From the NCBI RefSeq assembly GCF_020858115.1, contig NZ_JACYMM010000015.1, forward strand, positions 51,586-115,585: DNA of 64,000 nt. The letters run 5' to 3'. The translations under genes and the position numbers were made by a program. Origin of the DNA: Janthinobacterium sp. FW305-129 (GTDB lineage: Bacteria > Pseudomonadota > Gammaproteobacteria > Burkholderiales > Burkholderiaceae_D). Positions 1 through 8,156 of the stretch are shown here, in pieces. Numbering within the stretch: the first letter of the stretch is position 1; the number at the start of each line of letters is the position of its first letter. The notes under the pieces are model-generated. The model was given only the letters and a program-made list of their open reading frames with translations. It was not told where the DNA came from and ran no database searches.

Positions 1-1473
1 CCAGTTGCGGTGAAATTGCGGCAGTTCGCCATCGGGATAAAACAGGGTTTCCGCGCCATCGCGCTTGCCGTCGGCAAAGCTGCCCTGGTAGCGCCGCTTG
101 CCATCCGGATAAAAACTTTCCATCGGCCCTTCGAGCTTGCCAAGACGATAATGTTCGACCAGCTGCAGCTGGCCATCGGCCGCGTATTGTTCCAGCTTGC
201 CTTCCGGTTCGCCATTGAGCATGGTCAACACTTGCCAGCCGCCGTCCGGCGTCGATTTCTTCCATGGCCCCTGTTTGATGTCATCGACATAGTTGCCGCC
301 ACCGCCAGGTTCGACCCACTGGCCCTGCTTCTTGCCATTCACATAGTTGCCCTGCCATTGCACCACGCCACCAACGCGGCGTTCGCTGGGGCCGTCCAGG
401 CGGTCTTTCAAAAAATGGTCGTAACCGGTGAAACTGTGCATGTCCGCTGCGCGCCATTCCTCCACACCCGGACGCACTTCCCAGCGGCCCGTGCGCTGGC
501 CACGCTGCATCTGGCCCGTCGTCGTTTCATCGCCGCTTTCATACGTCCATGGTCCCTCCGCCTTGTCGTCGACAAAGGCGCCAGACGAACGGATGGTATT
601 CGGCTCTTCGTAATGCCATACGCCGGTGCGCTTGCCCTGCGCATACAGGCCGCGGGCATAAACGCTGCCCACGCAGCAATTGACGTCGTACTCGATGAAT
701 GGCCCGTCCTGGCTGGCGGCAAAGCGCTGCGGCTGCGTTTCCCAGGTGATCCACTTGACGTGATAACTAGGCGCGCGGCCCCCTTCCCAGCCCTTGCCCA
801 GCAGATATGTGACGGTCAGATAATGGCCATCCTTTTCCTGGTACGTCTTTTTATAGGCAAACGCGGGGGCGCCGGCCGGCTTGCCCGGCAATAACTCGCC
901 ATCGATATTGAAATAGCCGGCCAGGGTGCCGTGCGCATGCTCGATGGCGTCGAACTCGGCCACGCCCGAGGGCGCGTAGGCGATGCTGTAGTCGATCAGC
1001 TGCAAACGGGCCAGCGCGGCGCGCACCCGCGCTTCATCGATGGACTTGGCGCCGCGCACGATGGCATCCAGCGCAGGCTGCACGGCCGCCACCTTGAACA
1101 TCTTGCCGCCGCTGCGCTCGTAGCGGTAGGCGTGCAGGCCAAAGGCTGCGCCACTGTTGGCACTGCGGCTGAGCACGAACGTGGTTTCGCCTTCGCTGTC
1201 GAGGTCGACCAGGAACACGGCCTCGATGCTGGCCTGGCCGTACCTGTCCAGGTTCATGCGTTTTTCACTGATGCCGTTGCACTGGCAATAGTAGCCGTTG
1301 ACCTCGCCATTTTCCCGCAGGAAAGCCAGCACCACACCACCATCGCGGCGCTCGACGGCGCTGGCGTAGGCCATGGGCGCACCCTCATAAAAACGCGGCG
1401 CGGCCTGGGCCGGCACCAGGGCGCCCCAGGCCAGCGCCATGGCCATCGTGCTCATCCAAAATGTTTGCCGCAT
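1..1473 (-). CDS. Secreted MORN/YwqK-type repeat protein, C-terminus cut by window edge
   Basis: The frame is open from an ATG at 1473 down to base 1 (491 codons) with no stop, so the C-terminal end lies outside the window. The N-terminus (MRQTFWMSTMAMALAWGALVPAQA) is a signal peptide ending in AQA. Residues from about 250 onward are short repeats of the kind G-x-W-x-Y-x-x-G, such as GVWHYEEPN, GPWTYESGD, GRWEVRPG, GQWVEPGG, and the visible end has FYPDGKRRYQGSFADGKRDG and FYPDGELPQF. These match the MORN_2 / YwqK family, in which repeats form a beta-rich scaffold. Some YwqK relatives are called antitoxins, but no toxin partner is visible here, so that role should not be assumed. The role is unknown; a periplasmic or surface location is inferred from the signal peptide. 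Confidence 0.75.
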   Translation of the reverse strand, partial: MRQTFWMSTMAMALAWGALVPAQAAPRFYEGAPMAYASAVERRDGGVVLAFLRENGEVNGYYCQCNGISEKRMNLDRYGQASIEAVFLVDLDSEGETTFVLSRSANSGAAFGLHAYRYERSGGKMFKVAAVQPALDAIVRGAKSIDEARVRAALARLQLIDYSIAYAPSGVAEFDAIEHAHGTLAGYFNIDGELLPGKPAGAPAFAYKKTYQEKDGHYLTVTYLLGKGWEGGRAPSYHVKWITWETQPQRFAASQDGPFIEYDVNCCVGSVYARGLYAQGKRTGVWHYEEPNTIRSSGAFVDDKAEGPWTYESGDETTTGQMQRGQRTGRWEVRPGVEEWRAADMHSFTGYDHFLKDRLDGPSERRVGGVVQWQGNYVNGKKQGQWVEPGGGGNYVDDIKQGPWKKSTPDGGWQVLTMLNGEPEGKLEQYAADGQLQLVEHYRLGKLEGPMESFYPDGKRRYQGSFADGKRDGAETLFYPDGELPQFHRNW

Positions 1474-1513
1474 GTCAACTCCACTGCCGAAAACCGCCAT
1501 TATGCATGGCCAT

Positions 1514-2431
1514 TCAGGCAATCCCGGACACCTCAGGACGGTAGCGGCCAAACAGCGGCCGCTGCACCGTCTGCGCCAGCAGCACGCCCAGCAGCGAGAT
1601 GCCGCCGCCAACCAGGTGATAGAGATGCATGCTTTCGTGCAGCCAGACGATGGCCAGCAAGGCTGTCAGCAGGGGCAGCAGGTTGACATAGATGCTGCAG
1701 CGGTTCGGCCCCAGCAGTTTCACGCCTTCGATCCACAGGTAGGACAGCACGATGGACGAGCCGATGCCCGCATAGCCGATCAGGGGCAAGGTGGTGGCAT
1801 CGAGCCTGGCGCTGCCGGACGGCAACAACAGGAAAAACGGCAGCATGCAGGCCAGGGCCGCCAGCGCCTGGCAATAAATGGCTTGCCAGGCGGGAATCGT
1901 TAAACGCCAGCGGCGCAGCAGCACGCCATACAAAGCGAAGATCAGGCAAGCCAGCAGCATCAGCGCATCGCCCGCATGCACGCCCTGCTGCAGCAAGGCC
2001 AGCACGTCGCCGCGCCCCACCAGGTACAGCAAGCCGCCGAACGACAGCACGCCGCCGGTCGCCATGCCGACAGTCAATCGCTCGCCCAGCAGCAGCACGC
2101 TGAGCAGGGCCGTCATCAGCGGCGCCAGCGCCGTGACGATGGCCATGTTCGTCGCCGTCGTCGATTCGGCGGCGCGGTAGGACAGGCTCTGGAACAGCGC
2201 CATCGACATCAGGCCGCACAAGGCCAGCTGCCACCACTGGCGGCGGAGAGCTGCGCGGTTGCGCCACAGCGGGCGGGCGATAAACGGCGTCATCACCAGC
2301 AAGACGAGCACCAGGCGGTAAAACGTGATGGCCGTGGGGGCGATGCTGGACGCGGCCAGCTTCGAGACGACGACGTTGCCGGCCCACAGCAGCATGGCGA
2401 GAAACGGATACAGATAGGCGCGCACAGGCAT
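1514..2431 (-). CDS. EamA/DMT-family transporter
   Basis: The protein has 305 residues and ten hydrophobic segments arranged as two EamA halves, the normal size and design of drug/metabolite transporters (inner membrane). It starts MPVRAYLYPFLAMLLWAGNVVVSK, the classic first EamA helix with the LLWAGN motif; the second half carries GSSIVLSYLWIEGVKLLGPN. An in-frame extension upstream of 2431 exists but lies antisense to the neighbouring regulator, so the ATG at 2431 was chosen. The gene diverges from an AraC regulator at 2531 with 99 bp between them, which suggests that this regulator controls it. The substrate cannot be read from the sequence; family members export amino acids or metabolites. 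Confidence 0.88.
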   Translation of the reverse strand: MPVRAYLYPFLAMLLWAGNVVVSKLAASSIAPTAITFYRLVLVLLVMTPFIARPLWRNRAALRRQWWQLALCGLMSMALFQSLSYRAAESTTATNMAIVTALAPLMTALLSVLLLGERLTVGMATGGVLSFGGLLYLVGRGDVLALLQQGVHAGDALMLLACLIFALYGVLLRRWRLTIPAWQAIYCQALAALACMLPFFLLLPSGSARLDATTLPLIGYAGIGSSIVLSYLWIEGVKLLGPNRCSIYVNLLPLLTALLAIVWLHESMHLYHLVGGGISLLGVLLAQTVQRPLFGRYRPEVSGIA

Positions 2432-2530
2432 GTATAGCTCCAGGAATAGTTGCGGGGAACCATCATGCCGCAGGCGCGCCGCGCTTTCTCGCGCTAAGAT
2501 GTCCATACCTGTCGCAAAACTGACCTTCAT

Positions 2531-3319
2531 ATGGATTGTTCCTCGCCCGCCTTTCAGGAATTGCTGCCCGTCACGGCACGCGCCATGGCGCTGGCCGTCG
2601 ACTATGCGCACGGCCACGTGATTTCCGTGCACCGCCACACGCATGCGCAATTGCTGTACGCCATCGAGGGCGTGATGACCATCGAGGCGCAGGGCGGGCG
2701 CTGGGTGGTGCCGCCCACGCGCGGCGTGTGGCTGCAGCCCGGCATCGCGCACCAGGTGCGCATGAGCGGCGCCGTGAAAATGCGCACGGTGTTCGTCAAC
2801 TGCGCCAATTCTCCATTGCTGCCTGGCCACAGCTGCGTGCTCGACATCAGCCCCCTGCTGCGGCAACTGATCGTGGCGGCCGTCGACATCGCGCCCGATT
2901 TCGCGGAAGGCAGCCGCGACTGGCATCTGCTGCAATTGCTGTTGCACGAGCTGGGCAGCCTGCCCGTGCTGCCCCTGTATTTACCGTTGCCCGTGGATGC
3001 GCGCCTGCGCGGCATTTGCGCGCGGCTGATGGCGCAACCGGGCGAGCAACTGACGGTGGCGCACTGGGCGCGGGAACTGGCGATCACCGAGCGCAGCCTG
3101 CACCGCTTGTTCCAGAAACAGACGGGCATGCGCTTTGGCCAGTGGCGCCAGCAGGCGCGGCTGCTGCGGGCGCTGGAACAACTGGCGCGCGGCGGCAAGG
3201 TCATCGACGTGGCGATGGACAATGGCTATACGAGCCAGAGCGCCTTCACCGCCATGTTCAAAAAGCATTTCGGCACCACGCCGACGGCGTTTTACCAGGC
3301 CAAAGTCATCGCAGCGTAA
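2531..3319 (+). CDS. AraC-family transcriptional regulator with cupin sensor domain
   Basis: The 262-residue protein has an N-terminal cupin-like domain (residues about 25-105; histidines in SVHRHTHAQLLY, then TRGVWLQPGIAHQV) and a C-terminal double helix-turn-helix (residues about 165-255, with ELAITERSLHRLFQKQTG and VAMDNGYTSQSAFTAMFKKHFG followed by TPTAFY). This is the usual layout of the AraC/XylS subgroup with AraC_binding cupin. It sits 99 bp from the divergently read DMT transporter, the typical arrangement for a regulator and its efflux target, so control of that gene is a reasonable inference. The ligand is unknown. Confidence 0.9.
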   Translation: MDCSSPAFQELLPVTARAMALAVDYAHGHVISVHRHTHAQLLYAIEGVMTIEAQGGRWVVPPTRGVWLQPGIAHQVRMSGAVKMRTVFVNCANSPLLPGHSCVLDISPLLRQLIVAAVDIAPDFAEGSRDWHLLQLLLHELGSLPVLPLYLPLPVDARLRGICARLMAQPGEQLTVAHWARELAITERSLHRLFQKQTGMRFGQWRQQARLLRALEQLARGGKVIDVAMDNGYTSQSAFTAMFKKHFGTTPTAFYQAKVIAA

Positions 3320-3435
3320 AAAAAATGCTGCTATGCATCAATAATCATGGGCGATCGCCGCCTCTCTTGTTATCATCGCAAGCCTTATCGCACCGCGCCC
3401 ATCCTGGCAGCGGTGTTGACCTCAATCACACCACC

Positions 3436-4035
3436 ATGACACAGAATTTCTTCCAGACATTTATCCTGCTCTTGCTCGTCACCGATCCGTTCGGCAACGT
3501 TTCCCTGTTCGTCAATGCCCTGAAACGGGTACCCATCGAGCGGCGCTGGAAAGTCGTGGTGCGCGAATGCCTGATCGCTTTCGGCATCTTGCTGCTGTTT
3601 ATGTTCTTCGGCCGCCATTTCCTGAACGCCTTGCAATTGTCGGAAGTGGCGCTGCGCATCGGCGGCGGCGTGATTTTGTTCCTGATCGCCATGCGCATGG
3701 TGTTTCCGCAGCCAAACGCGGGCAATAGCGACCACGAAATGGGCGGCGAACCGTTCATCGTGCCGCTGGCCATCCCCGCGCTGGCCGGCCCGTCGGCCCT
3801 GGCCACCGTGCTGCTGTTTTCCTCGCATGAAATGAACGAAGTCATCGCCCACGTGGCGGGCTTGACGGCCGTGGCCGTCGTCTGGCTGGCCGTCTTCCTG
3901 TGCGCCGAACGCTTGCAGCGGGCGCTCGGTCCAAGGGTCATGACGGCATTCGAACGCCTGATGGGCTTGATCCTGACGGCCATGGCCATTGAAATGTTGC
4001 TGGCCGGCATACGCGCATTTTTGAAGTCCGTTTAA
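3436..4035 (+). CDS. MarC-family (UPF0056) integral membrane protein
   Basis: The protein has 199 residues with six predicted membrane helices. It shows the family signature near the start, LLLVTDPFGNVSLFVNAL, and the mid-protein stretch VPLAIPALAGPSALATVLL. These are characteristic of the MarC family, once called multiple antibiotic resistance proteins and now regarded as inner-membrane proteins of unsettled transport function. The longer open frame upstream of 3436 is a shadow of the AraC gene read out of frame. The ATG at 3436 fits the family N-terminus. The gene follows the AraC regulator by 116 bp and precedes a DinB-like gene by 31 bp on the same strand. Confidence 0.88.
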   Translation: MTQNFFQTFILLLLVTDPFGNVSLFVNALKRVPIERRWKVVVRECLIAFGILLLFMFFGRHFLNALQLSEVALRIGGGVILFLIAMRMVFPQPNAGNSDHEMGGEPFIVPLAIPALAGPSALATVLLFSSHEMNEVIAHVAGLTAVAVVWLAVFLCAERLQRALGPRVMTAFERLMGLILTAMAIEMLLAGIRAFLKSV

Positions 4036-4066
4036 TATTGTCATTCATCCACTGAAGGAGTCCAGC

Positions 4067-4612
4067 ATGAGCCGTTGCGCCCACATATGCCTGATGGCCG
4101 ATTACAACCAGTGGATGAATGCCAAGGTCTACGCGGCGGCCGCCAGCCTGCCGCCCGGCGAGCTGCAGCGCGAGCGGGGCGCCTTCTTCGGCTCCCTGCT
4201 GGCCACCCTGAACCACGTGATGGTGGGCGACACCTTGTGGCTGCAGCGCTATGCGAAACATCCGGCCGGTTTCCCGCTGCTCGACCCCATCCGCGCCATC
4301 ACGCCGCCCACGTCGCTGACGCAGCCGCTGTTCGCGGCCGACGATTTTGCCGCCATGCAGGCGCACCGGCTGTGGCTGGACCAGCTCATCGTCGACTGGG
4401 CCGCCTCCATCCGCGAAGAAGACCTGGACCATTTGCTCGATTACCGCAACAGCAAGGGGCCGAACCGGCGCGAGTTCTTCAGCCTGCTCATGCATTTCTT
4501 CAACCACCAGACGCACCACCGGGGCCAGGCCAGCACCTTGCTGTCGCAGGCGGGCGTGGACATCGGCGACACAGATTTACTGTTTCGCATCCCCAACCAT
4601 ATCGAGGACTGA
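4067..4612 (+). CDS. DinB/YfiT-like metal-binding four-helix protein
   Basis: The 181-residue protein matches the DinB-like fold (DfsB/DUF664 group). It begins with MADYNQWMNAKVY, has a first metal-ligand histidine in LNHVMVGDTLWL and the paired histidines in HFFNHQTHHRGQ, the three-histidine set used by this superfamily. Members include thiol-dependent transferases and proteins induced by stress, and they share the name DinB but are unrelated to DNA polymerase IV. A good ribosome-binding site (GAAGGAG) ends about 8 bases before the ATG at 4067. Its last 36 bases overlap the 3' end of the convergent MFS gene. The substrate is unknown. Confidence 0.87.
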   Translation: MSRCAHICLMADYNQWMNAKVYAAAASLPPGELQRERGAFFGSLLATLNHVMVGDTLWLQRYAKHPAGFPLLDPIRAITPPTSLTQPLFAADDFAAMQAHRLWLDQLIVDWAASIREEDLDHLLDYRNSKGPNRREFFSLLMHFFNHQTHHRGQASTLLSQAGVDIGDTDLLFRIPNHIED

Positions 4613-5767
4613 CACGAGGCGGTAGCGCCACGCCTTGATCCCGATCAAGGCCAGCGCCAGCGCCCCCAGCAGCGCGCCGCAAGCCAGCGCCCCCTGCATG
4701 CCGTAGGACTCGATGGCCAGGCCGCCGGCCAGCGCGCCCAGCGTCACGCCCAGGTTGATGGCGGCGATATACACGCCGATGGCGAACGCGGGCGCCTCGC
4801 GCGCTTCGCTGCTGAGCCACACTTGCGTGACGATCAGCCCGCTCGTATGCGCCGCGCCCCAGAACAGCAGCAACACGGCCAGCGCCGCCCAGCCGATGCT
4901 GCCGCCCGCATATTCATACAGCAGCCAGTACGCCAGCCCCAGCAGCACGGGCTGCAGCAGCACCGTACGCAACACGTGTGTGCCCAGCTGGCGCCCCGCG
5001 TACAGATTGCCCGCCACGCCACCGATACCAAACACCACCAGCGCCAGCCCCGTCTGGCGCGCCGACAAGCCCGCTTCCTGCTGCAGATACGCGGCCGCAT
5101 ACGCATACACGGCAAACATGGCGGCAAACACCAGCACGGCAGCGGCAATGGTGAACCACAGGGCGGGTTTGCGCAGCACGGCCAGCTGGCGGCCATACGC
5201 CAGCGGCGCCTCGCGCGGCGTGTCAGGCAGAAACAGATACAGCCCCAGCGCCGCCAGCGCATTGACGAGGGCGCAGGCGAGGAACGACGCCTCATAGCCA
5301 ACTTGCGCGGCGATCCACGTGGTCAGCGGGATGCCCAGCACCATGCCCATGCTGGTGCCCGTGAATGCATGCGCGCCGGCCTTTGCCGCCTCGCGTGGCG
5401 GATACAGGGCGGCGGCGGCCACCATGGCCAGCGAGAAATACACGGGGTGGAACAGGGCCGGCACCACGCGCAGCGCCAGCAGCAGCCCGAAGCGCGGTGC
5501 ATACGCCGAAGCCACGCTGGCCAGCGCGAACACGAGCAGCGAGACGATCAGCACCGGTTTGCGGCGCCAGCGCGTGGCCAGCAGCACGAGGAAGGGGCCG
5601 CCCACGGCGATCACCAGCGCGAACAGGCTCACCAGCGAACCGGCGTGCGCGGCCGTCACGCCGTAACGCTGCATGATCATCGGCAAGATGCCGACCACGC
5701 CAAACTCGATGCAATACACGCCGAACAGGCCCAGCGCGAGGAAGACGATGGGGTGCGGGCGCGTCAT
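4577..5767 (-). CDS. MFS transporter (DHA1 drug/purine efflux-like)
   Basis: The 396-residue protein has about twelve membrane helices and the MFS hallmark VLLATRWRRKPVL between helices 2 and 3 (motif A region). Its N-terminal helix, LALGLFGVYCIEFGVVGILP, resembles the AraJ/PbuE-type DHA1 exporters. The start is taken at the ATG at 5767, which overlaps the TGA stop of the upstream serine hydrolase (5764-5766) as ATGA, so the two genes are translationally coupled in one operon. Its 3' end runs 36 bases into the convergent DinB-like gene. Export of a small molecule, perhaps a beta-lactam or ester related to the coupled hydrolase, is inference. Confidence 0.88.
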   Translation of the reverse strand: MTRPHPIVFLALGLFGVYCIEFGVVGILPMIMQRYGVTAAHAGSLVSLFALVIAVGGPFLVLLATRWRRKPVLIVSLLVFALASVASAYAPRFGLLLALRVVPALFHPVYFSLAMVAAAALYPPREAAKAGAHAFTGTSMGMVLGIPLTTWIAAQVGYEASFLACALVNALAALGLYLFLPDTPREAPLAYGRQLAVLRKPALWFTIAAAVLVFAAMFAVYAYAAAYLQQEAGLSARQTGLALVVFGIGGVAGNLYAGRQLGTHVLRTVLLQPVLLGLAYWLLYEYAGGSIGWAALAVLLLFWGAAHTSGLIVTQVWLSSEAREAPAFAIGVYIAAINLGVTLGALAGGLAIESYGMQGALACGALLGALALALIGIKAWRYRLVSVLDMVGDAKQ

Positions 5768-6945
5768 TGCCCTTGCTCCCCGCCATACACGGCCTGGCAC
5801 AGCTCCGTCACGAACGGCCCCGCCATGCCCTCCAATGCCGTATTCGTGAACGCCACCACGGAGAGTTCTTGCGCAGGATCAACAAACCACGAGTGGCCAT
5901 ACGTGCCGCCCATGCGCCACGTGCCCACGGATTCCGGCGTGGCGGCGGCAAGCGGGTCCGTCAATACCGTAAAACCCAGGCCGAAGCCCCGTCCCGGCCA
6001 GAATGGCAAATCACAACCGCCCGTCTGGTTTGCTCCCATCTGGCGCGCCAGCGCCGGCGGCAGCAGCGGCGCGCCGCCCAGGCGCAAGGTTTCCAGCAGG
6101 CGCATGAAGTCGGGTGCCGAGCCGAGCATGCCGGCGCCGCCGGACGGGTACGCCTGCGCATCGCGGGCACGCGCCGGCGACAACACAAACCCTGCCATGC
6201 CTTCGAGAAACGGCAGATGGTCTTCCCCCGCATCAAGCAAACGGCGCGGCCGGGCTTCTCCCGCTGCACGGTCCGCATAGGCGACGGCAAGGCGCGCCGC
6301 GTCCGTGCTGATAAAACCCGTGTCGCGCATGGCCAGCGGCCCCGTCACCAGCTGTGCCACGGCCTGCGCCAGCGGCAGACCAGTCACCGCTTCGATCACG
6401 ACGCCCAGCACGTCCGTGGCGATCGAATACGCCCAGCGTTCGCCCGGTGCATACGCGAGCGGCACCGTGGCCAGGCGGCGCAGATTGTCATCGAGGGAAA
6501 TACGGGACGCATCCATGCCGTCGGACACGCCCGCCTGCGCATACGCGCCGCCCGGCGGCTGGAAAAAGCCGTAGTCGAGGCCGGCCGTGTGCGTGAGCAA
6601 GTGGCGCACGGTCATCGCCGCCACCGTGCCGTCCGGCTGGCGCGGCGTGAAATACGGCAGCCAGCGCGCCACCGGGTCGTCCAGGCCCAGGCGGTTCTGT
6701 CCCACCAGCGCCAGCGCGGCCGTGGAGACGATGGGTTTGCTGACGGACGCCAGGCGGAAGACGGCGTCTTCCACCATGGGCGTGCCCGCTTCGCGGTCCA
6801 GGTGGCCGGCGGCGCGGCGATAGATGTCCTGGCCACGCTGGCGCACCAGCACCACGGCGCCCGCCAGGCGCTGCTGTTCCAGCACGGCATCGAGCAAGGG
6901 ATCGATACGGGCGGACAAGGCCGCGGGAGAGAAGTTGTACATCAT
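5764..6945 (-). CDS. Serine hydrolase of the class C beta-lactamase/esterase family
   Basis: The 393-residue protein carries the active-site SVSK tetrad (Ser67, Lys70), the YS motif at Tyr173 and a late GGTYGHSW segment that takes the place of the KTG box. These are hallmarks of the Beta-lactamase (PF00144) family that includes AmpC, EstB-type esterases and D-aminopeptidases. No signal peptide is visible, so it is probably cytoplasmic and more likely an esterase or amidase than a secreted beta-lactamase. The start at 6945 (MM) has an AAAGG site about 9 bases upstream. It is the first gene of a coupled operon with the MFS exporter and diverges from a LysR regulator 113 bp away. Confidence 0.88.
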   Translation of the reverse strand: MMYNFSPAALSARIDPLLDAVLEQQRLAGAVVLVRQRGQDIYRRAAGHLDREAGTPMVEDAVFRLASVSKPIVSTAALALVGQNRLGLDDPVARWLPYFTPRQPDGTVAAMTVRHLLTHTAGLDYGFFQPPGGAYAQAGVSDGMDASRISLDDNLRRLATVPLAYAPGERWAYSIATDVLGVVIEAVTGLPLAQAVAQLVTGPLAMRDTGFISTDAARLAVAYADRAAGEARPRRLLDAGEDHLPFLEGMAGFVLSPARARDAQAYPSGGAGMLGSAPDFMRLLETLRLGGAPLLPPALARQMGANQTGGCDLPFWPGRGFGLGFTVLTDPLAAATPESVGTWRMGGTYGHSWFVDPAQELSVVAFTNTALEGMAGPFVTELCQAVYGGEQGQ

Positions 6946-7058
6946 GGCGTAGCCTTTCAAATGATCAGGCTGCCAAGGTAAGCCAGGCGCGATCAAAGAA
7001 AAACAGGCTATAGTTTCAGTCTGTGCGGACGTTGGCATCCGCAATCAAAAGGAAAACC

Positions 7059-7949
7059 ATGGACAACCTGGCGGGATTCACGGCCTTCGTGCAGGCGGCG
7101 GAGCTGCGCAGTTTCGTCGCGGCGGGCCGGGTGCTCGGGATTTCAGCCTCGGCCGTGGGCAAGAGCATCGCGCGGCTGGAAGAACGCCTCGGTGTACGCC
7201 TGTTTCACCGCAGCACGCGCAGCATCGCACTGACCAGCGAAGGCACCGTGTTTCTCGAACGCTGCCGGCGCATCCTGGGAGAAATCGAAGCGGCCGAGCT
7301 GGAATTATCCAACAGCAAGAGCGCGCCCCAGGGCCGCTTGCGCGTCAGCCTGCCGCTGGTGGGCAGCCTGCTCAACCCCGTGCTGGCCGCGTTCGCGCGC
7401 GCCTATCCGCAGGTGGAACTCGACCTCGATTTCAGCGACCGCCGCGTCGACGTGATCGAGGAGGGATATGACGCCGTCGTGCGCGCGGGCGAAAGCGCCG
7501 ACAGCCGTTTGATGAGCCGCCAGCTGGGCCAGTTCCAGCTGCAGCTGGTTGCCGCACCGGCCTATCTGGCGCGGCATGGCACGCCCGCGCGGCCGGCCGA
7601 CCTGGCCCGCCACACTTGCCTGCTGTACAAGTTTCCCAGCAGCGGCAAGGTCGAGGCCTGGCCTCTGCCCGAGTGGCCTGCCTTGCACGCGGCCGGTTTG
7701 CCGACTGTGCTCAACTGCAACAATGTCGACACCCTGCTGCATTTTGCCGAAAGCGGCTTGGGCATCGCCGCCCTGCCCGACTTTGCCGTGCGCGCCGCGC
7801 TGGCGGCGGGCCGCTTGAAGCCCGTGCTGGACGCGCACCGCCGGCACGACGGGGCCTTCCGCATCCTGTGGCCCAGCAGCCGCCACCTGACGCCAAAACT
7901 GCGCGCCTTCATCGATTTCCTGGCCGTCCACGTGTTTGCGGAAAGCTGA
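7059..7949 (+). CDS. LysR-family transcriptional regulator
   Basis: The 296-residue protein has a winged helix-turn-helix at residues 1-60 (FVAAGRVLGISASAVGKSIARLEERLG, then FHRSTRSIALTSEG) and a substrate-binding domain from about residue 90. That is the standard LTTR architecture and length. The ATG at 7059 gives the typical MDNLAGFTAFV start and has an AAAGGAAAA site upstream; the frame extends 12 codons further, but without a ribosome-binding site. It is divergent from the hydrolase/MFS operon with 113 bp between, the classic LTTR-target arrangement, so it probably controls that operon. Confidence 0.92.
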   Translation: MDNLAGFTAFVQAAELRSFVAAGRVLGISASAVGKSIARLEERLGVRLFHRSTRSIALTSEGTVFLERCRRILGEIEAAELELSNSKSAPQGRLRVSLPLVGSLLNPVLAAFARAYPQVELDLDFSDRRVDVIEEGYDAVVRAGESADSRLMSRQLGQFQLQLVAAPAYLARHGTPARPADLARHTCLLYKFPSSGKVEAWPLPEWPALHAAGLPTVLNCNNVDTLLHFAESGLGIAALPDFAVRAALAAGRLKPVLDAHRRHDGAFRILWPSSRHLTPKLRAFIDFLAVHVFAES

Positions 7950-8156
7950 CGGCGCCTGCGGCACGGCGCTCGTTGTTTCCACACGACAACTTATTTAATT
8001 TGCTACCAATTTTTAAACTTTTCGCGGACTTGATACAAGTTTTTGTATTGCAGTGCGGAATTTTGAGGAACAATTACAGGCTGGCCGCCCTTACGTATTA
8101 ACCCGTAGCCCCGGCCTGTCGACGTTTCCTCACCACACCGCAATACGAAAGCAATC

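Noticed and set aside
2432..2947. Upstream in-frame extension of the DMT transporter to 477 residues.
   Set aside because: It is antisense to the AraC gene, has no membrane or signal character, and would add a part absent from the family.
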